Assembly: GCA_913047725.1 (NCBI GenBank)
Contig: CAJWTH010000003.1
Location: 1-57,906, forward strand
Direction: 5' to 3'
DNA length: 57,906 bases
Origin: an uncultured Planktomarina sp.
GTDB taxonomy: Bacteria > Pseudomonadota > Alphaproteobacteria > Rhodobacterales > Rhodobacteraceae
In this document: in pieces, positions 41,735-50,672 of the stretch
How positions within the stretch are numbered: position 1 is the first letter of the stretch
How the letters are laid out: the number at the start of each line of letters is the position of its first letter
Notes under the pieces: generated by a model
Database searches by the model: none
What the model saw: only the letters and a program-made list of their open reading frames with translations
Told to the model about the DNA's origin: nothing
Position numbers and translations under genes: made by a program

Positions 41735-42969
41735 CAGCTGTAAACAATATTTCTCCACCAGCATTTGCTCTATTTGGTGGCATGCTCGCCGCTGCAGGCA
41801 TACCGATTTATATTTTTGCACCAACGTTTTACGCTGAAAATTACGGCTTAAGTCTTACAAGCATTGCAGCTGTTTTATTTTGGTTGCGATTGGTGGATGC
41901 GGTACAGGATCCGTTGTTTGGATGGGCATCCGAAAATATTGGGCGTGAACGTCGTTTTTGGGTAGCTTTTGCAGTTATTATTTTGGTTGGGTCTATGGCT
42001 CTACTTTTTGCTGTGCCACCCCAAACGTCACCCCTTTTTTGGTTTGCAATCTCGATGACTGGGCTGTTCAGTGCATTTAGTTTTTTAACAATCAACTTTT
42101 ATGCGCAGGGTATTACTGCTGCTGCTGAGTTGCCTGGTGGCCACATGCAATTAGCGGCATGGCGTGAAACTGGTGCATTGATTGGAATCTGTTTAGCTTC
42201 TGTTGCTCCAGGATTATTTATCCTTTGGGGCATGGAGCCAATGCTTATCTTCACATTAACTTTTGGGTGCGTTGGTTTAATTTCTTTATGGATGATGAAA
42301 AGCCAATGGGTAGTTCTTGTTAAAAGAAAGCCGTCAAATTTTCTATTAGTGTGGCAAGATAGAAGTACAAGGCTATTATTAATTCTGGCATTCATAAATG
42401 CCCTGCCAGTTGCGGTGACCTCTTCACTATTTTTGTTTTTTGTTGGCCACCAACTTCAGGCCCCTGCCTGGGCAGGTGGGCTTCTAATGTTATTTTTCCT
42501 TTCTGCAGCTGCTGCTGCACCAATATGGACAATGGCGTCACGGCGATATGGAACGCGTCGCTGTCTAATAATTGCTATGAGCCTGGCTGTGATAATATTT
42601 GCATTAAGTGGAACTCTAAAGTCGGGTGATATTTGGATCTTTTTAATTGTCTGTATGGTTTCTGGTGCATCTATCAGTGCAGACTTAACCTTAATGCCAG
42701 CCGCCTTCGCTCAAAGACTTGCAGTAATAGCACCGAATGGAGGGCAGGGCTTTGGGCTTTGGTCTTTGATGAATAAGCTTACGCTGGCCCTTGCTGCGAT
42801 TGTACTTTTCCCATTGCTCGAGCTTTCTGGTTTCGATGCAACCGTGGCTCAGCAGACTGATAGTGCCTTAACGATGCTGACCGTGTTATATGCAATTTGT
42901 CCATTGTTTCTAAAACTAATTGCAATATTAATTTTAATTAAAACCCCACTGCAGGATGATCGGTTATGA
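41731..42969 (+). CDS. MFS transporter, GPH sugar:cation symporter-like
   Basis: About 12 hydrophobic segments, RLVDAVQDPLFGWASENIGRERRFW motif. Confidence 0.88.
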   Translation: MTAVNNISPPAFALFGGMLAAAGIPIYIFAPTFYAENYGLSLTSIAAVLFWLRLVDAVQDPLFGWASENIGRERRFWVAFAVIILVGSMALLFAVPPQTSPLFWFAISMTGLFSAFSFLTINFYAQGITAAAELPGGHMQLAAWRETGALIGICLASVAPGLFILWGMEPMLIFTLTFGCVGLISLWMMKSQWVVLVKRKPSNFLLVWQDRSTRLLLILAFINALPVAVTSSLFLFFVGHQLQAPAWAGGLLMLFFLSAAAAAPIWTMASRRYGTRRCLIIAMSLAVIIFALSGTLKSGDIWIFLIVCMVSGASISADLTLMPAAFAQRLAVIAPNGGQGFGLWSLMNKLTLALAAIVLFPLLELSGFDATVAQQTDSALTMLTVLYAICPLFLKLIAILILIKTPLQDDRL

Positions 42970-43541
42970 TGTTTGAAATAATACTTTTAGGCGGGTTTTC
43001 TGCCATTTTGGTAGCTCTATTTTTAAAGAAAAAGTTTGGCTTTCAAGCTCAAAAATCGACTGATTACGTGTCTACGGGTCCTCAATTTGATATTCGCAAA
43101 AACCTAAGTGGTCCAATGTTGTCAGAGGGAATTATCTATGGCCCATTTGGTCGTGTAACTTCGCGCTTTGTGGCAAAAATGCATGCAGAATGGAATGGTG
43201 ATGTTGGGGAGATTACTGAAGTCTTTGATTATGATAGTGGTAATTCTCAAACGCGTAAGTGGACATTAAAAGTCAGGAAAGACGGAAGTATTGAGGCTGA
43301 CGCCGACGATTTAGTTGGCACTGGCTATGGAAATCAAGCAGGTTCTGCAGTTGTTTTGAACTATACTATTAAACTTACAGAGGATGCGGGGGGCCATGCT
43401 TTGAAGGTGACAGATTGGATGTATCTTATGGAAAATGGAGTAGTAATTAACCGCAGCCAATTCAGAAAGTTTGGAATTAAGGTTGCTGAACTTGTAGCAA
43501 CAATGCGCCCAGAAACCTCTGACCAGATTGCGACTGAATGA
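42966..43541 (+). CDS. DUF3833 family protein
   Basis: LSEGIIYGPFGRVTSRFVAKMHAEWNGDVGEITEVFDYDSGNSQTRKW; operon context. Confidence 0.85.
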   Translation: MMFEIILLGGFSAILVALFLKKKFGFQAQKSTDYVSTGPQFDIRKNLSGPMLSEGIIYGPFGRVTSRFVAKMHAEWNGDVGEITEVFDYDSGNSQTRKWTLKVRKDGSIEADADDLVGTGYGNQAGSAVVLNYTIKLTEDAGGHALKVTDWMYLMENGVVINRSQFRKFGIKVAELVATMRPETSDQIATE

Positions 43542-44266
43542 ATTTTATTGGAAAGCGCTATTGGCTAGTTGGTGCCAGTGAGGGACTTGGCCGTGCCTTA
43601 GCACACAAGATGAGTGCGGCGGGCGCTGAACTCGTTATATCTGCCCGATCAGAAACACGGTTAAGAGCGCTTGCTGCTGAATTGCCAAATAAAGTTCAGG
43701 TTGCAGCTCTGGATATTTCCGATGGTGCAAGTGTTGTTAAAGCGGGAGCGGGTTTGGGTCGCTTAGACGGAATTGTATTTCTTGCAAGTGTTTACTGGCC
43801 GATGCCGGCAAACCAATGGGATGGCGCCAACGCGATTGCTATGGCGGAAATTAATTTTACGGGACTTTTCCGAGTGCTGGATCAAGTTATGGAACAGTTT
43901 CTGGAGCGAGATGCAGGCCATATTGTTATTACTGGGAGTTTGAGTGGATTTCGTGGATTACCAGGCGCCATTGGTTACGGCGCATCCAAGGCAGGCGTTA
44001 TGTCATTAGCGGAAAGTCTTTATGCAGATTTGCGGTCATCTGGGATTAAGGTGCAGTTAGCAAGTCCAGGATTTATTAAAACCCGACAAACTGATAAGAA
44101 TAGATTTCGAATGCCGTTTATTATGTCGCCTGATGAGGCGGCTGATTATATGATGCTTCATATGGCCAGTAATCGCTTTAAAAGTAGCTTTCCACGGCTG
44201 TTTTCTTGGTTTTTGCGTTCCAGCCAATTTTGGCCTGATTGGCTTTATTTTCGAATATTTAGTTAA
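43538..44266 (+). CDS. short-chain dehydrogenase/reductase
   Basis: WLVGASEGLGRALA, YGASKAGVMSLAESLYADL. Confidence 0.93.
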   Translation: MNFIGKRYWLVGASEGLGRALAHKMSAAGAELVISARSETRLRALAAELPNKVQVAALDISDGASVVKAGAGLGRLDGIVFLASVYWPMPANQWDGANAIAMAEINFTGLFRVLDQVMEQFLERDAGHIVITGSLSGFRGLPGAIGYGASKAGVMSLAESLYADLRSSGIKVQLASPGFIKTRQTDKNRFRMPFIMSPDEAADYMMLHMASNRFKSSFPRLFSWFLRSSQFWPDWLYFRIFS

Positions 44267-45306
44267 ATTAATTCGTTTATTTTTTGATCAAAAACCAGCT
44301 TCGCCCTCTTCCAAACACCACCCTCAATGTTGCCCAATGACAAAAGGCTTGGGAGCAGCTGAGAAGAAAAATCTTCTGAACTCTCCCGTGGTAAGATAGA
44401 CGGTAAATTATCAATAGCTGTAACATCTAAAACTGGGTCATCAGAGATTCTTTGTGTAGGCTGTTCCCATGTTGTTTCAGAACTATAAACTTTAATTGGT
44501 GAGTAAGAATTTGTGGGGTCGCACGCAATATCACCAATTACAGTAAGTTTGCGTTTCGCATTTATTGTGGATTTTGGAATAAAGACTGGAGTTGCTTTAT
44601 CTGCCAGTACACAATTCAAAAATATTTCATGCTCATAAATTTCTGGAAATGGACCACCATGGGCTGTTTCACTGATGTCCCATTTAGTCGTTGTTATGTT
44701 TAGCCTATTACAAAAATCTATGGCACCGGTACCAACCCGACCGTAAGCTCCAACAACAATTACTCGTGGCCTTGTTTGCGACAGGCTAGCCAAGATATCT
44801 GCCTCCAAGCTGTTGGCATTTGTAAATGGCTGCATCGCAGAGCATCTCTCACCAAGTTGAATCGCAGACCAACTTTTGATGGCTACGGCAGCACCTGCAA
44901 AACCTGCCCAATAACCGAAAGCGGCTACTCTTCTATCTGTCTCGTCTGTTAAGTATTCTAAATCATACAATGTGCCACCACCGGCAGCAAAGCGGGATAG
45001 TAGTTTTTGTCCGTTAGGTTGGCCTTTATAGGCATGACCAAACATAATATGACGGTGTTTGAGTGGAGTATTGTCATTTGGAAGTTCTTTTAAACCAAAT
45101 ATAATAGTGTCGCTTGGTGCGTTCTGCCAAGTTCCTGCATCGACAATTTTAATATTTTTAAACTGTTGAATTGGAATTGCTCGGGACGGGTCTCGTTCAA
45201 TTATTACATTAAATCCAGCTGATATCAGGCTGTCTACACCATCCGGTGTTACACCTACCCGCTGTTCATTTGAGCGTTGTTCAGCTCTGATCCAAATACT
45301 GGTCAT
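44263..45306 (-). CDS. saccharopine dehydrogenase (lysine-forming, LYS1-like)
   Basis: Alanine-dehydrogenase/LYS1 fold: EQRVGVTPDGVDSLISAGFNVIIE, FGHAYKGQPNGQKLLSRFAAGGGTLYDLEYLTDE. Confidence 0.8.
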   Translation of the reverse strand: MTSIWIRAEQRSNEQRVGVTPDGVDSLISAGFNVIIERDPSRAIPIQQFKNIKIVDAGTWQNAPSDTIIFGLKELPNDNTPLKHRHIMFGHAYKGQPNGQKLLSRFAAGGGTLYDLEYLTDETDRRVAAFGYWAGFAGAAVAIKSWSAIQLGERCSAMQPFTNANSLEADILASLSQTRPRVIVVGAYGRVGTGAIDFCNRLNITTTKWDISETAHGGPFPEIYEHEIFLNCVLADKATPVFIPKSTINAKRKLTVIGDIACDPTNSYSPIKVYSSETTWEQPTQRISDDPVLDVTAIDNLPSILPRESSEDFSSQLLPSLLSLGNIEGGVWKRAKLVFDQKINELI

Positions 45307-45335
45307 GATTTATTATTTATCTGCAAGTTAATAAC

Positions 45336-45995
45336 TTAAACTATAGTCTGGGCGTAGTGGCGCTCTTCGGCATCTAGATGAGGCGTAGCGTTATAACCAA
45401 TCATAAAAACCTCATCTCCCCAAGAATGGAATTTATGAATGGATGAATTATAGATTGGAAATAATAGTCGGGCAAACCCATCGGGCCCAAGCTTGAACAA
45501 TTCGGCAATAAACATGCTAATGACCCCGCCAGAGGTAATAATTACACTACGTCCACCAAGTGCTATTAGTTCTGTTATCAAATTTTTGAAGCGCTGAGCA
45601 AAATGTAGGTAGCTTTCATGGACAGCGTCAAGTTCGCCACGATACCAAGAATTAAACAACTTTGGAGCGTGCCAAATAAATTCCTCATGGGAATTTGGAA
45701 TTGGGGTCCTTGTTTGTAATTTAAATTCTTCAGCTAAGTCGAAATAACGCATCTCATTGACTCGAGGATCAATTTGAACGTTTTCTTGAAAATTTATTCC
45801 TTCTATTGTTTCACGATGTCTGCGAAGAGTTCCACAAATTAATCGATCGCAAGTTTTCAAATTTCCGCGCAGATAGTCTCCTAACCATATAGCTTGTTGG
45901 TGGCCAGTTGGAGAAAGTTTATCGTAACTTTCCTCATTTTTTGCACCGGTGTTAGCCTGTCCGTGGCGGACTAAAATTATTTCACTTAATTCCAT
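45336..45995 (-). CDS. histidine phosphatase family protein
   Basis: ILVRHGQAN (RHG) motif. Confidence 0.9.
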   Translation of the reverse strand: MELSEIILVRHGQANTGAKNEESYDKLSPTGHQQAIWLGDYLRGNLKTCDRLICGTLRRHRETIEGINFQENVQIDPRVNEMRYFDLAEEFKLQTRTPIPNSHEEFIWHAPKLFNSWYRGELDAVHESYLHFAQRFKNLITELIALGGRSVIITSGGVISMFIAELFKLGPDGFARLLFPIYNSSIHKFHSWGDEVFMIGYNATPHLDAEERHYAQTIV

Positions 45996-46154
45996 AACGA
46001 TTGAGTAGCGTGTTTCATAATGTTTGCCAATTGTGACTTTTTGGAGCGAATTGGAAACCTTTTTTGGCGCAAATTCTGTTATGCTTGTCGTGTATGGGGT
46101 GTGTTTTTGTATAATCCATGATTTAAAACGAAAATAGTTTTTAGGAGTAGTTCT

Positions 46155-48950
46155 TTGTCAGAATCAGTCACATTTACCTTAGATGGTACTGAAATCTTGG
46201 CCCAGTCCGGGCAGACAATCTGGGATGTTACCAAGGGACAAGGTTTTATTATTCCGCATTTGTGCCATCGAGATGAGCCTGGTTATCGATCAGATGGCAA
46301 CTGTAGAGCGTGTATGGTGGAGGTAGAAGGTGAGCGTACGCTGGTCGCCTCCTGTATAAGGCCAGTATCTGATGGGATGGTAGTGCACACACGCTCTAAT
46401 CGTGCGACGCAAGCGCGTAAGATGGTTATGGAAATGCTAGTTGCGGATCAACCTGAGATTGAAGTTGCTCATGATAAGTCGAGCCATCTGTGGGAGATGG
46501 CTGAGGGTCAAGGGGTTATGGCAAGCCGATTCCCAAAACTAGAAGACGGCCGTATTCCCCTTCTCGATGACAGTCATGTGGCAATGTCTGTTAGCTTAGA
46601 TGCATGTATTCAGTGCGGGTTGTGCGTTCGAGCGTGCCGTGAGGTTCAAGTAAATGACGTGATTGGGATGTCAGGCCGAGGTCATGACTCCTACCCAACC
46701 TTTGATATGTCTGATCCAATGGGTGATAGTAGCTGTGTGGCCTGTGGTGAATGTGTTCAAGCCTGTCCCACTGGTGCGTTAATGCCCGCCACGGTGACAG
46801 ATGAAAACCAGGTTGGTGACAGTGCGGATTTTGATAGCGAAACTAAGAGTATCTGTCCATTTTGCGGAGTTGGATGCCAGGTTAGCCTTAAGGTAAAAGA
46901 TGGACGAGTGAAGTATGTCGATGGTATAAATGGGCCTGCTAATGAAGGGCGTTTGTGCGTAAAGGGTCGGTTTGGGTTCGATTATATTCATCATAATCAC
47001 CGTCTAACTAAGCCGTTAATCCGACGTGAGAATGCTCCCGCGAAAGGCCTTAATGTTGACCCCGGTGATTGGAGTGACGTCTTTCGTGAGGCGAGTTGGG
47101 AAGAAGCATTAGACTTTGCGGCTGGTGGTTTAGCCAAATTAAAACAGTCTAAGGGCGGTGCTTCAGTGGCAGGTTTTGGTTCTGCTAAATGTACCAATGA
47201 GGAAGCTTACTTATTTCAGAAGCTTATTCGTCAGGGATTTGGGCATAACAATGTGGATCATTGTACCCGTCTCTGTCACGCATCTAGTGTTGCCGCTTTA
47301 ATGGAAAATGTTGGTTCTGGGGCAGTAACTGCAACATTTAATGAGATTGAAAATGCTGATGTAGCCATCGTAATTGGCGCAAATCCTATCGAGAACCATC
47401 CAGTAGCAGCAACTTATTTTAAACAATTTACAAAACGTGGTGGAAAACTAATAGTAATGGATCCACGAGGTCAGGCATTGAAGCGCTTTTCTAGTCACAT
47501 GTTGCAATTTCGACCTGGAACTGATGTTTCGATGCTCAATGCTATTATGCACGTGATTGTTGAAGAGAATTTATATGACCAGCAATATATTGAGGCTTAT
47601 ACTGAGAACTGGGATGCTGAAAAAGCACACTTAAAAGAATTTTCGCCTGAAAAAATGGCTGGAATTTGTGGTATAGAAGCGGAGGTTCTTAGAGATGTGG
47701 CTCGTACTTTTGCGGGTGCTAATGCCGGAATGATCTTTTGGGGCATGGGGGTGTCCCAGCATATACATGGTACAGATAATTCTCGTTGTTTGATTAGTTT
47801 AGGACTAATGACTGGTCAGATTGGCCGACCCGGTACTGGTTTGCACCCTCTACGTGGTCAAAATAATGTACAAGGAGCATCTGATGCAGGACTAATCCCA
47901 ATGTTTTTACCTGATATGCAAACGGTTGTAAGTGATGATGTACGTGCCAAGTTTGCAAAGGTTTGGGCGCGGGACGGTGGAGTAAATGAACCACTGGACC
48001 CTAACAAAGGATTGACCGTGACAGAGATAATGGATGCCATCCATGATGGTGATATCTGCGGCATGTATGTTTTGGGTGAAAACCCTGCAATGTCGGATCC
48101 GGATGTTGTTCATGCCCGTGACGCTCTTGCTAAACTTGAGCATTTGGTTGTTCAGGATATTTTTATCACAGAAACTGCTAACTATGCAGATGTAATTCTG
48201 CCTGCCGCTGCATTTGCTGAAAAGAGTGGGACGGTCACTAATACTAATAGGCAAGTACAAATGGGCCGTCCTGCTGTTTCTCCTCCAGGGGATGCTCGTG
48301 CGGATTGGTGGATTGAAGTTGAGCTGGCCAAACGCCTTGGTTTGGGTTGGGGCTATGATCATCCAAGTCAAGTTTTTGCTGAGATGAAACTAACCATGGA
48401 ATCCTTTGATAATATTAGTTGGGATAGGCTGGAAAGTGAGAATGCGGTTACGTATCCTTCGCTTTCACCCACTGATCCGGGCCAGCCTATTGTATTTGGG
48501 GATGGTTTTCCAAGGACAGACGGCCGCGCAAAATTTACGCCAGCGGACGTAATAGCGCCTGATGATACACCTGATGAAGAATATCCCATGATCTTAACAA
48601 CTGGGAGACAACTTGAGCATTGGCATACAGGGTCGATGACGCGTCGTTCAGCGGTGTTGGATGCGGTGGAGCCTGAGGCTAATTGTTCACTACATCCATC
48701 CACCTTGCGTAAATTAGGAGTAGCTCCAGGCGGATTGGTTCGGTTGACCACAAAACGTGGGACTATCGATATTATGGCTCGTGAGGATCGTGGCGTTTCT
48801 CCGGATATGGTTTTTTTGCCTTTTGCTTTTGTAGAAGCTGCGGCAAATATTTTAACTAATCCTGCAGTTGATCCATATGGGAAAATTCCAGAATTTAAAT
48901 TTTCTGCTGTACGGGTTGAAAAAGTAGAAATATCTATTGCTGCAGAATAA
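46155..48950 (+). CDS. formate dehydrogenase alpha subunit (N-terminal 2Fe-2S, ferredoxin and molybdopterin domains)
   Basis: 2Fe-2S CHRDEPGYRSDGNCRAC, CIQCGLCVRAC, CVACGECVQACPTGA, CPFCGVGC, active-site HCTRLCHASSV. Confidence 0.93.
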   Translation: MSESVTFTLDGTEILAQSGQTIWDVTKGQGFIIPHLCHRDEPGYRSDGNCRACMVEVEGERTLVASCIRPVSDGMVVHTRSNRATQARKMVMEMLVADQPEIEVAHDKSSHLWEMAEGQGVMASRFPKLEDGRIPLLDDSHVAMSVSLDACIQCGLCVRACREVQVNDVIGMSGRGHDSYPTFDMSDPMGDSSCVACGECVQACPTGALMPATVTDENQVGDSADFDSETKSICPFCGVGCQVSLKVKDGRVKYVDGINGPANEGRLCVKGRFGFDYIHHNHRLTKPLIRRENAPAKGLNVDPGDWSDVFREASWEEALDFAAGGLAKLKQSKGGASVAGFGSAKCTNEEAYLFQKLIRQGFGHNNVDHCTRLCHASSVAALMENVGSGAVTATFNEIENADVAIVIGANPIENHPVAATYFKQFTKRGGKLIVMDPRGQALKRFSSHMLQFRPGTDVSMLNAIMHVIVEENLYDQQYIEAYTENWDAEKAHLKEFSPEKMAGICGIEAEVLRDVARTFAGANAGMIFWGMGVSQHIHGTDNSRCLISLGLMTGQIGRPGTGLHPLRGQNNVQGASDAGLIPMFLPDMQTVVSDDVRAKFAKVWARDGGVNEPLDPNKGLTVTEIMDAIHDGDICGMYVLGENPAMSDPDVVHARDALAKLEHLVVQDIFITETANYADVILPAAAFAEKSGTVTNTNRQVQMGRPAVSPPGDARADWWIEVELAKRLGLGWGYDHPSQVFAEMKLTMESFDNISWDRLESENAVTYPSLSPTDPGQPIVFGDGFPRTDGRAKFTPADVIAPDDTPDEEYPMILTTGRQLEHWHTGSMTRRSAVLDAVEPEANCSLHPSTLRKLGVAPGGLVRLTTKRGTIDIMAREDRGVSPDMVFLPFAFVEAAANILTNPAVDPYGKIPEFKFSAVRVEKVEISIAAE

Positions 48951-49319
48951 AGATTTTCAAAGTTTTTAAACTTTTCTCTCAAGCAATTATCTGCTTCTTT
49001 TAAAAATGGTCTTTGTGCGTACAACTAATGATTGACCTGCCGTGAGATCTGGCCATCCTATCCAAACCCAGTTCATCTGAAGGTTACTGGACACGGCATT
49101 TGAAAGAATATTGTGATTGTTTTGGCAGATCTGATTTTGTTTTGGCTTCACTTAGTTCTAATGCACAGGATTTAGGTGACAATCCTTCAAAACCTAACGT
49201 CCCGATTTAATTAGTAGGTGTTAGGACATTATCAAAAGATTACTGACAAATTTAACATAAGTGGACGTTTGGCTAATTATAAACTAAAGCGATAACGTGC
49301 TATATTTGTAATTTGAAAG

Positions 49320-49343
49320 GCCATCTACTTTGATGGCTTTTTT
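49320..49343 (+). terminator. Rho-independent terminator (best orientation plus)
   Basis: GCCATC-tacttt-GATGGC-TTTTTT. Confidence 0.7.
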
Positions 49344-49362
49344 AATTGTGACGTTATAAATA

Positions 49363-49488
49363 CTAACCTTGACGCGCCTTAAACCGCGGCTGGGTTTTAT
49401 TAATTACGTAAACGCGGCCTTTACGGCGCACTACACGACAGTCACGGTGGCGGCCCTTAAGTGAGCGAAGCGAGTTCTTGACCTTCAT
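49363..49488 (-). CDS. rpmJ: 50S ribosomal protein L36 (41 aa), missing from the ORF track
   Basis: [41 protein letters not shown], translated by hand. Confidence 0.95.
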   Translation of the reverse strand: MKVKNSLRSLKGRHRDCRVVRRKGRVYVINKTQPRFKARQG

Positions 49489-49538
49489 TGGTCTTTTCCT
49501 TCAAAACTGGGCTGCGGTTAAGCCCTAGTTAAATTACG

Positions 49539-49613
49539 TGGTGGGCACGACTGGGATCGAACCAGTGACCCCTTCGATGTCAACGAAGTGCTCTACCGCT
49601 GAGCTACGCGCCC
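49539..49613 (-). tRNA. tRNA-Val (anticodon GAC)
   Basis: GGGCGCG...CGUGCCC acceptor pairing, UUGACAU anticodon loop, GGTTCGATCC T-arm, encoded CCA. Confidence 0.96.
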
Positions 49614-49810
49614 GTTGAACCGATACAAAGTCCACATCGCAATAATAAAAGACGCTTGCGGCCGTATCAGTAGCGGCCGTATATGCAGCAGGTGACGAGT
49701 CTTCAAGCCAAAATTGAGTGATGGCGCAAAAATAGCGAGGCAGAAGTTATTTTTATGATCTTTATGAACCAAATACTTCCTAAATACTTGAAATATGTTA
49801 TGTTGTTATC

Positions 49811-50671
49811 GTGACAATGGCTACATTCAAACTTTTATCACCCTCAGAACTCCAGAGTAGCATAGTATTCGCATCGCCTCACTCTGGACGGCTATATTCT
49901 CAAAAATTTTTAGAATCTGTCATGCTCGATCCACTTACCATACGCACATCTGAAGATGCTTTTGTTGATGAGTTATTTAATTCTGTGCCTAGTTTTGGCG
50001 CTCCACTTTTGGTGGCGAACGTTCCGCGATCTTTTATTGATCTTAATCGAGACCCTGGAGACCTAGATCCTATATTGATCCAAGGCGCTAAGTTTCTTGG
50101 AGGAAAAAATGGAAGGTCATTATCTGGCTTCGGGGTGGTACCGCGTCTGGTTTCAAAAAATAAATCGATTTACAGTGGTAAATTAAATTTGGATGAGGCC
50201 AAAGAACGGTTGTTAAACTTTTGGTATCCTTATCATAAGTGTTTGCAAGACATACTTGATGCTACAAGAAAAAAATTTGGCCATGCTGTACTTATTGACT
50301 GTCACTCTATGCCCCACCAGTGCGTAGATTTAGAACTGCGGGAAGCGGCTCCACCTCAGATTGTTTTGGGGGACCGGTTTGGCGCTGCCGCGAGCCGAAA
50401 CGTAGTAGATCAGGTACATATGGCATTTTCTGAAAGTGGATTTCGTGTCTCAAGAAATATACCGTTTGCAGGCGCTTATACTAGTCAAAAATATGGAAAA
50501 CCCCAGCAAAACCAGCACGTCATACAGGTGGAAATTGATCGTAGTCTCTACATGAACGAAGCAACAATTGAAAAACTATCTAATTTTTCTGAATTTCAGA
50601 TAACTTTGAGTGACGTGATTGCTAAAATTATTCAAATAGATGTTAACGAAGATAAGTTAGCCGCTGAGTAG
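49811..50671 (+). CDS. N-formylglutamate amidohydrolase family protein
   Basis: VFASPHSGRLY, RSFIDLNRDPGDLDP, LIDCHSMPH, VIQVEIDRSLYMNE. Confidence 0.9.
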   Translation: MTMATFKLLSPSELQSSIVFASPHSGRLYSQKFLESVMLDPLTIRTSEDAFVDELFNSVPSFGAPLLVANVPRSFIDLNRDPGDLDPILIQGAKFLGGKNGRSLSGFGVVPRLVSKNKSIYSGKLNLDEAKERLLNFWYPYHKCLQDILDATRKKFGHAVLIDCHSMPHQCVDLELREAAPPQIVLGDRFGAAASRNVVDQVHMAFSESGFRVSRNIPFAGAYTSQKYGKPQQNQHVIQVEIDRSLYMNEATIEKLSNFSEFQITLSDVIAKIIQIDVNEDKLAAE

Positions 50672-50672
50672 C

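Noticed and set aside
47200-47330. Possible selenocysteine in the formate dehydrogenase
   Set aside because: The active-site codon encodes Cys (HCTRLCHA) and no in-frame TGA is present
48368-49024. 218-aa minus-strand ORF opposite the formate dehydrogenase gene
   Set aside because: Mostly antisense to conserved molybdopterin-domain coding sequence, no family resemblance
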